Positions 57,701-64,000 of a stretch of 64,000 nucleotides of DNA are shown here, piece after piece. This DNA comes from Neospora caninum Liverpool. Its lineage: Eukaryota; Apicomplexa; Conoidasida; Eucoccidiorida; Sarcocystidae. The stretch's first letter is position 1. Each line of letters starts with the position of its first letter. The position numbers were made by a program, and so were the translations under genes. Under the pieces are notes generated by a model that had not been told where the DNA came from, ran no database searches, and saw only the letters and a program-made list of their open reading frames with translations. Location of the stretch: assembly GCF_000208865.1 (NCBI RefSeq), contig NC_018397.1, positions 4,741,748-4,805,747 on the forward strand, written 5' to 3'.

Positions 57701-58159
57701 TGGGCCGCTCTCTCGTCGCGGGTTCCCTGCGTCCCCCTTCCGCCTTCTTACATCTTTGGTGAGGAGAGCGAGGAGCGCGAGGCTGTCGAAGGACAGCCAC
57801 TGTTTCTTTCCGTACGGCGCCCCAGGCGGGAAGCCGACAGCTGCTGAAAGGGAGGAAAGAGAGAACGAGAATCCAGTTGTCTGAACACCTGCGACGACTG
57901 CACTGGAGGACGTCGTGGCAAGGCGCAAGAGGTCTTGTTGGCGTTTCGAGTGCAGAATTTTGAAGTACCGAAGAAGGACAGAAGCGACGAAACAGACGAA
58001 AAAGGTGAGGAGCAGAAGAAACAGGAAAGAAGGCGGGCACAAAAACGGAACGAGAAGGACCAGAAGCGAGGAAGAAGAAGACCCAGTCGTCAACGCGACG
58101 CCTGCCGCCTCTGCCGCCTGGGCGGCAGCAGACACAGCAGCCGCCGGCAGGCTCTCCAT
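54716..58159 (-). CDS. membrane-anchored histidine phosphatase (phosphoglycerate mutase-like)
   Basis: Histidine phosphatases hydrolyse or transfer phosphate through a phosphohistidine. Six exons on the minus strand: 58159-57752, 57235-57069, 56899-56171, 55707-55623, 55383-55087, 54898-54716; phases agree, giving 622 residues. A hydrophobic stretch at about 36-65 (LLVLLVPFLCPPSFLFLLLL and on) and a weaker one at about 144-157 (WLTAYAVLFLCLSG) suggest one or two N-terminal membrane spans, with the catalytic domain after them. The RHG motif is split by an intron: FIRHG (His191) then ESVWN. Further family residues are DSPLSTAGISQA, SNLRRAISTL (Arg436) and VVVVGHSRWL (His549, second catalytic histidine). 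An Arg/Gly/Glu-rich insertion of about 150 residues follows the GISQAAEL helix. The last acceptor (GAGAG before 54898) is weak but keeps the frame. The substrate cannot be told from the sequence. Confidence 0.82.
56627..56640. repeat. GGTGT-N4-ACACC palindrome, perfect copy
   Basis: GGTGTACCTACACC lies inside exon 3 of the histidine phosphatase gene, encoding GVGTP in the non-conserved insertion. A near copy, GGTGTACCTCCACC, lies 230 bases away at 56396-56409 in the same insertion. Confidence 0.9.
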
Positions 58160-59753
58160 CCCACAGCGGAAGGGGCGACCGACGCCCGCCGGAAACAAAG
58201 AGGAGAAGGAGAGGAACTGATGCACAGAGGAGACGCCTGGAGGAGAAAGGAGGAGAGGAAACGACGTGGGACGCCAGTGGCGAGGAGCAAGCGAGGATGA
58301 CGGGTACAAGCCTAAGCTCCAAAACGCCCAGCTGTCTCTCTGGCAAGAAAGAGAGGCTCGGAAGCGCCGTGGACGAAGCCGCGTTCCCCCTGGAGCGCAC
58401 CTCGGCAAACCAGGAGGCAGGCTGCACGCCAACAGGCAAGAGGCCTCCGCGAACGTCAGTCGGGTAGGCAAGCGCGAAAGGACTGGGCGACGACGCGGGT
58501 AACCCTACAACGAGGTGTACGTGCACCTAAAGGGAACCGAACCATTGTCGACTCGCGAGAGACGAGAAGGCGAGGAGAGATAGAAGAACGAGCAGGCAGA
58601 GAGGCGGAAGCGGGAAGAAGAAACGCGGCGACGTGTGGAGCAAAAGGAGGGAAAGAGACGCAGTGCACAAAAGGATTTTCCCGTTCGTCGCCTCCGCCGA
58701 GCAGCCTAGCGAGCCGCGAGGCCTCCCCTCTCTCTCGTCACCATATTACCGGAAAAAAGAGAAACGGATGAGAAGGGAAAAAGAACGCGAGATTAGAGAG
58801 AAAAGAAGGCAGCGGTCGCCATGCGCCGGAAGGGCCAAAGGCGCAAGCTACGGGCGCACAAGACAAAAGATCTCAGTCGAAAAAGGAGACCGAAGACACG
58901 CATCGTCCGCGATTCTCCTCTACCCCGAAGGAAAGCACCGGGAAAAACAGACTCCCCGATATCTTCTTCCTCGTGTGATCAACGTGCGGTGTTCTTCTCT
59001 CTTCTTGGCGCTTGCATGTGGCCAGAGAAAAAGCGAGAACCGAGCGCATGTGCGCTTCTCTCGGCGTGCGCGCGCCCCCGCTGGGGGTTCGTAAGATCGT
59101 CCAACGAAACTCAAAATTCCAGCAGGACAGTCTCCTGGCTTTTTTCGTCCTTCTCTTCTTACGGTTCACGTCATCTTCTCAACAGGCCCTTTCCTTTCTC
59201 TTTCGCCGTGACTCAGTCTGTGCGGTGTATGTACAGCTGGAGATTCCCGCCCGCCACAGTCGCGCCGCTGCCAACGACCCAATTTTGTTCGTTTGTCGCT
59301 TCTTCCTTCTCTTCCGCGACGAGTAAGGGAGAGAACTTGTCTCACTGGGATGTCCAATTTCATCCGCGCCTCTATCTCCTGCTCTTCCCTGGTTTCCGAA
59401 GCCTTCCGCTGTTCGGCAAGGCGGCGGGTTCGCGAGGCGTCATCTGCTCTCGCCACGCTCCGAGTCGCAGCTCGGCCGCGCGCTCGAGTCTCCTCTTTCT
59501 TCTCGCCGCTCGGCCCTGTCTTCTCTTTCACAGCTCGTGTGCCACATCGACGAGAAAGGGAAAAGCGGAAGGTGGCATTCGACACAGTCAGCGAACGAGT
59601 TGAACAAGGCGGGTGAAGAAGACGCGTGAAGAAGTGATCTCGACAAACTAGGACGTCCGTCCCTCTGCCCCTTATCTGGGGTACCTGGGATACGAGGACA
59701 TCCTCCGTATATAGGCCAACGAAGTCACTGAACCCCTTCTTCTGTATCCCAAA
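58160..59753. other. divergent intergenic region
   Basis: Likely bidirectional promoter between the histidine phosphatase (minus) and MED6 (plus). It holds AGGTGTACGTGCACCT at 58513-58528, which is a complete palindrome, and GGTGTATGTACAGC at 59224-59237, both variants of the dispersed motif. Frames on both strands here are biased and domain-free. Confidence 0.5.
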
Positions 59754-61141
59754 ATGCGCCCTCCAGACCCTTCTCTGCCATCTTCTCTTCCTGCGTCTCT
59801 GCCATCTTCTCTGCCTTCTTCTCTTCCGTCGTCTCTTCCTTCCTCGCTTCCTGTTTCTGGAGGCGGTTCGTGTGCCTCGGCGCCTTCCCCGCCGTTTCCT
59901 CGCTACAGCCCGGGCGCGTTGCAGCGCGACTGTTCTGTGGAGTTTGTCGACTGGCGGTGGCTGTGTTCGCACGCCCTCGACTCGGAGGGCGCGGCTCTGG
60001 AGTATTTCTATTTGTCTCCGTTCTACGTGGAGCAGGCTGGCGAGACGCTGAACGAGAGACTTCGGCGCGGCGAGCGTCTCCAGGCGGATCTTCAGGGTCT
60101 GCTGTTTTCCGTGACGTACTCCAACCTGGATGTCCTCCGCACAGAGGCTCCCCAGTTCGCCTCAGCAGCCCGACAGGCCGAGAACGGCGAGGCGGAGGCG
60201 CCGCCGACTGTCGATTTCGCCGCCAGGTGTACGTACTTCAACACGCATGCGCTCTTCCACATCACCTTGCTGCGGCGGGAGTCGGCGCGGCACGGCGCGA
60301 CGCGCACGGTGCCTCTCCGAGTATACGCCGTCGTCTCGGGAAAGATTTATCGCCTGCCGCCTCTCTACGACGTCGTCCAGCAAAAGATGGCCGCGGCCAT
60401 GGCCCACTTGGAGACGTGCTTTGACTTGCTGCAGGGACGCCTCGCTCGCTGGAGCCTCGCCGACGGGTACACCTGGTCAGACCGCGAGACACCCGTGAAG
60501 GGGTCGGCAGGCCGAGGCCCAGAGGCAAGTTTCGGTCGCGCCCGCTCTGGCCAACTGGCAGACGCGGAAGAGGAGGAGACAAGAAAGGAGGAGATTGTGG
60601 TGAAGGAGGTTTTTCGAAAGCCGGGGTGCGAAGCGGCGGTTCGCGTGCTGTTTGAGGAGCAGCGCCTCCTCGCGAAGGAAGTCACGGCTCTGGCGGTGAG
60701 TGGCGACACAGCCGCCGACAGAGAGAGAGAGGGGCGGGACGCTCTCGCGAAAAAGGACACTGGGAAAGGCGTTTTAGAAGAACATTCGCGCCACGCCCTT
60801 CAGGCAGCGTGGACAAAAGTAACAAAACCGTGCTGGTCCCGCGTGGACACGCGCAGCGCCTGCAGCAGTAGCGAACCTGAACGAGCTCACCGCTGGGGAC
60901 TCTCGGTGTATGGACGGCAGGCGCCTGTCCTGGGACTTACCTTTTCGTCTCTTGTTCCGGCTCTGGCGAACCAGCGCCCAGCGCCTTTCTTCAGGCGGTC
61001 TTCTCACGCTTCTACGTGCTCATACTAGCTACGGTCATTCACGTGCATCTACGCGAGGTTTACCCATCTAATCGTGTTGCGTTGTCCACCTCAGTGCTTA
61101 CGTACACGCGAGTGTGTGTATGTGTGATGCGTTCTCTCTCG

Positions 61142-61173
<32 letters not shown>

Positions 61174-61572
61174 AGTTTGCGGCGTCCAGTCGGGGTGGAA
61201 TCGGCAGGAGCTCTTGCATTTGGGCTTCTTTCTGCTTTTTTCTTTCTTCTCTGGTTTTGTTTCATCTCCTTGGCTTGCGTTCGGGACGGGTTTCTGCTCT
61301 CATATCCGCGGTTGTGCTCCTTCTCGACTTTGCGGCTGCAGGAACAGCGGAAAGCCGTCGACGAGAGATGGCGCGTCGCCCGAGAGGCCGAGGCGAAGCT
61401 GGCGGCTGCGTTGGAGAAGAAAGTTGGGTTGTACAGACAGCGGAAGACTGCACAGCTGAAGCAACTCCCGCCTTCTCAGCAGTTTGAGTTCCTTTTGCAG
61501 AAACGGAAACTCGAAGCGCGAGCGGCCGAGCGCACGCCGAAGCAGGCGCAGCCGCCCGCGTCTGCCTGCTGA
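59754..61572 (+). CDS. MED6: Mediator complex subunit MED6
   Basis: A head-module subunit of Mediator, the bridge between activators and RNA polymerase II. Two exons: 59754-60695 and 61342-61572, joined in phase 0, giving 390 residues. The start is in an AAAATG context. After a Leu-Pro-Ser repeat leader (about 5-40), the MED6 fold is visible: VEFVDWRWLCSH, LEYFYLSPFYVEQAGETLNE (compare the family YFxxSPFYDxxxNNE motif), CTYFNTHALFHITLLRR, then LRVYAVVSGKIYRLPPLYDV (compare YYIxxGxIYQAPxxxxV) and the closing GYTWSD. Exon 2 adds a basic coiled-coil tail. MED6 homologues are hard to detect in apicomplexans, so this assignment rests on spacing and motif order rather than overall identity. Nothing suggests a pseudogene. 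Confidence 0.7.
61144..61173. repeat. (TA)n microsatellite
   Basis: TA run in the single intron of the MED6 gene. Confidence 0.9.
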
Positions 61573-63593
61573 CCGAAGACGAGGAAGATGTGAAGCGAGT
61601 CAACGCAGAAGGAGAGACGGAGGCAAAGAAGTCGTCCGAGAGCGCAGGGAGAAAAGAAAAGTGATGAGGCTCTCCCCAGTGCAGTTTGTTGGTCCTTCGG
61701 CTGCCTCTTTGCCACTCCTCGTTCTCAGGTCACATACCGCGGGAGAAAGGAAACGGTTTTCCGGCGACTTCCGAGAGCTGTGAAGCGGAAGAGGACAGTC
61801 GAATCCCACTCCTTCTCTGGGCTTCTCTCTCTGCGTCCTCTGCGCAGTTGTTCAATCTATCCTCTCGTCCTTCACGCATACTTGAACAACGGATTTCTCG
61901 CGTTTTCGCATTGAATTTGCAAAGTTGCAGTTCCCTGTCTCCGCAAGCTTCAAAAAGAGTTAGGCACATGCCACTCCAGAGCCTGCTCAGGTAGCCAAGA
62001 AAGAAATCTAGGCCGGCAGCTCCTGTTTACTAAAAAACGCGCTTCGCGTATGAAAAGAAGCGGGGAAGAAGTTTGGAGAGTTTGTAGAAGCTTGGAGAGT
62101 TCGTTTCCGGAACTCGCAGCAAACAGCAGACACAGACAAATGTCCTGCCTTTCTACACTTGAGGGAGAGAGGCAAGGAAACGGAGTCGTGTATACACAAA
62201 TTAGTGCCTAGGATCGTGTACATATATATTTATATATATCTATATGTGTATATATGAATTCATGGATATATTTAGTAAACATATTGACGCCCATGACTGA
62301 GTGGCTAGAGACATCGATATGCCGATCCCTTGTAGAGAATTCCAGCTAAAGACACCAGGAGATATCGAAACGACAACGACTGCATACAGTCTTACATCCA
62401 CGCGTCTGCGCCATGAGAGCTGCGGAAGATGTTCGTGAAGATGCGATCCTCCAAACATAGTTCTGTTTCCGGGTTGCATTTTTCACGCTGTGCATCGACA
62501 AAACCTGATGCCAGTTGGTGAGCTCGTGTGCTGTGGAGCTGCAGTTTCGCCCCTTTCCGTGCCTGGTGTACATTCCCCGCTGGGGCATATACGTAGGTGG
62601 TCTAGTAAAAAGAGGTTCTTCAGTCTCGTGCGGACTCGGAAATTGAAGAAAGGCGAGCGCACAAACTCGCAGCAGCGTTACGTTTTTCCCAGAGCGCGGC
62701 CCCAAACAGGGGCTGAACGGACGAAGAAAGAGTCGCCTATCCAGGCATCTCCTTTCCCCGCTTCGCCCGGAGTGACTCTGTGAGGAGGCGCTGCGTGCTT
62801 GCTCGACACAAATGCCGGGTTTAGAGTGAAAAAAAATGGCAACGTCCCCCGCGATACCGTGCGGCTCTGAAACCTTTCAGTTTGAGACACAGAGTGCAGC
62901 GTCGAAAACGCATCAGTTGCTGGCCTTTCCCTTTCGCGAGCGACCGCGAAAGCGCGGAGAGACTGCGGGCCAGAACATCTCCGAAGGAAAGACGAGGAAC
63001 CGGGCTGCATTTCTAGAAACAAAAACGCTGGAGGCGTGAGCTCGGGCGTAACTCTTTAGGAGGTGAGGCGCGAATGAGAGCACTGAAGAGCGGCGCTACT
63101 TCGATTCCTAGTGAGGTGCGCGACTCGTTCTCCACTGGTCGGAAGTCTATGCGTGGTCTAGCATTCCGAGACAGAGGTTTTTGGCATCGCGGGAGTTCCT
63201 TTTCGCGGGTGTCTCGGGAGAGCGGCGAAAGCCCCGAGATCGCGGCGCTCTGAGAGCGGTCGGCGAAAAAAAGGGAAGGCACGCAAGCGAAAGGGTTTTT
63301 AAAAGCGCTGCTCTTGAAAGGCGCATGCTAGGCGGACAGCGGAGGCGAGACGTCGCTGCACACAGCGTTTGGGGTTTTTAAAATTTGGACTGCAGTAGGA
63401 GACTCGAAAACTTTCAACGTTCGAGTGTCTGTACCCCATGAAAGCGGAAGGCAGGCGCCTCCCGCTTCTTTAATCGCTTCGCGTTTCGTCCCCTGCGTTC
63501 CATGTTCCAATCTTTTTTTTCTCGCTGTCTACCCTTTCTTTGCTTCGCTCTCTCTCTCTCTGCGACAGACACTTTGTGGGCACTCTGTGCAGA
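61573..63593. other. convergent intergenic region
   Basis: Shared 3' flank of MED6 and the right-edge membrane-protein gene. TATATA repeats lie near 62221-62260. An AGTGTCTGTACCCC palindrome variant lies at 63424-63437. No gene is supported. Confidence 0.55.
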
Positions 63594-64000
63594 CTAGGAG
63601 GCATCGAGCAGCTGAGGCAGCGACACGACGGCCGCTGCGCGCAAGAAGATGTACGCGACGAACGTCAAGAGCGAGAACATGGAAACCCAGAGCACTCCCC
63701 CGACGTTCTTCAGCAGCTCAGCGAGACCGTCTCCGGCACCGGGAGGCTCTGCGCTGAAAAGTGCCGGGGAAAACAGCCCCTCTCCGGCTTCGAACGGCCT
63801 CAGTCCGCCAGGGACGGCGCCCCAGAGGAAATCGAGGCCGGTGGGGAGCACCGAGAGCGGCCAGGAGACGCGGAAAGGCAGCGCCGCTAGAGCCAGCAGA
63901 GCTGCGGTGACCGTGTACCCAGCTGTATGGACACCGGAGAGGAGGGCAGAAACCAGGGGGGGTGCCAGGCAGAACAGCGAACACCACAACAGAAGGATTT
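63594..64000 (-). CDS. C-terminal part of a multi-span membrane protein (cut by the window edge)
   Basis: The minus-strand frame is open from the right edge to a stop at 63594, about 135 codons. The translation has hydrophobic spans at its start (WCSLFCLAPPLVSALLSG), next to it (VTAALLALAALPF) and near the end (VLWVSMFSLLTFVAYIFLR), with a Pro/Gly-rich loop containing DFLWGAVPGGLRPFE between them. It ends in LPQLLDAS. The start and upstream exons lie outside the window, so the family cannot be named. An acceptor inside this stretch cannot be excluded. A GCTGTATGGACACC palindrome copy lies within it at 63922-63935. Confidence 0.55.
   Translation of the reverse strand, partial: ILLLWCSLFCLAPPLVSALLSGVHTAGYTVTAALLALAALPFRVSWPLSVLPTGLDFLWGAVPGGLRPFEAGEGLFSPALFSAEPPGAGDGLAELLKNVGGVLWVSMFSLLTFVAYIFLRAAAVVSLPQLLDAS

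Overview
This window is nuclear DNA of an intron-rich, GC-moderate eukaryote, most likely the coccidian Toxoplasma gondii or a very close relative (Hammondia, Neospora). The signs are: GT-AG introns with pyrimidine-rich acceptors; start codons often in an AAAATG context; proteins swollen by Ser-, Arg-, Glu- and Gly-rich low-complexity insertions; frequent TGCATGC words; (TA)n microsatellites in introns and flanks; and a gene set (mitochondrial-type iron superoxide dismutase, ATG1-like kinase, organellar uS15 and Obg) that fits an apicomplexan. No tRNA, rRNA, CRISPR array or transposon was recognised.

Layout, left to right: an unresolved multi-exon gene (-, about 0.4-4.3 kb); queuine/guanine tRNA-ribosyltransferase (+, 6 exons, 6.1-10.6 kb); organellar ribosomal protein uS15 with a very long N-terminal extension (-, 4 exons, 12.2-15.7 kb); an Obg-family GTPase (+, 16.6-19.1 kb); an unrecognised signal-peptide/membrane protein (+, 3 exons, 21.9-24.6 kb); a ROMO1/Mgr2-like inner-membrane protein (-, 8 exons, 26.7-30.3 kb); an ATG1/ULK-like kinase (+, 4 exons, 33.4-41.1 kb); a WW/FF-domain PRP40/TCERG1-like factor (-, 14 exons, 42.5-50.8 kb); iron superoxide dismutase (+, 3 exons, 52.9-53.9 kb); a membrane-anchored histidine phosphatase (-, 6 exons, 54.7-58.2 kb); Mediator subunit MED6 (+, 2 exons, 59.8-61.6 kb); and a multi-span membrane protein cut by the right edge (-, 63.6-64.0 kb). 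Exon joins were worked out by hand from splice signals and reading phase. In the ROMO1-like, WW/FF, SOD, histidine phosphatase, tRNA-ribosyltransferase and uS15 genes every proposed junction keeps the frame.

The genes are independently transcribed and nearly alternate in strand, so most neighbours are head-to-head (shared 1-3 kb promoter regions) or tail-to-tail. Several serve organelles (uS15, Obg, ROMO1/Mgr2-like, FeSOD). Others serve RNA handling and transcription (tRNA-ribosyltransferase, WW/FF factor, MED6), autophagy-type signalling (ATG1) and phosphohydrolase chemistry.

The most unexpected signal is not a gene. A short imperfect palindrome, GGTGT-N4-ACACC, has four perfect copies and well over a dozen near copies across coding, intronic and intergenic sequence, far more than chance allows.
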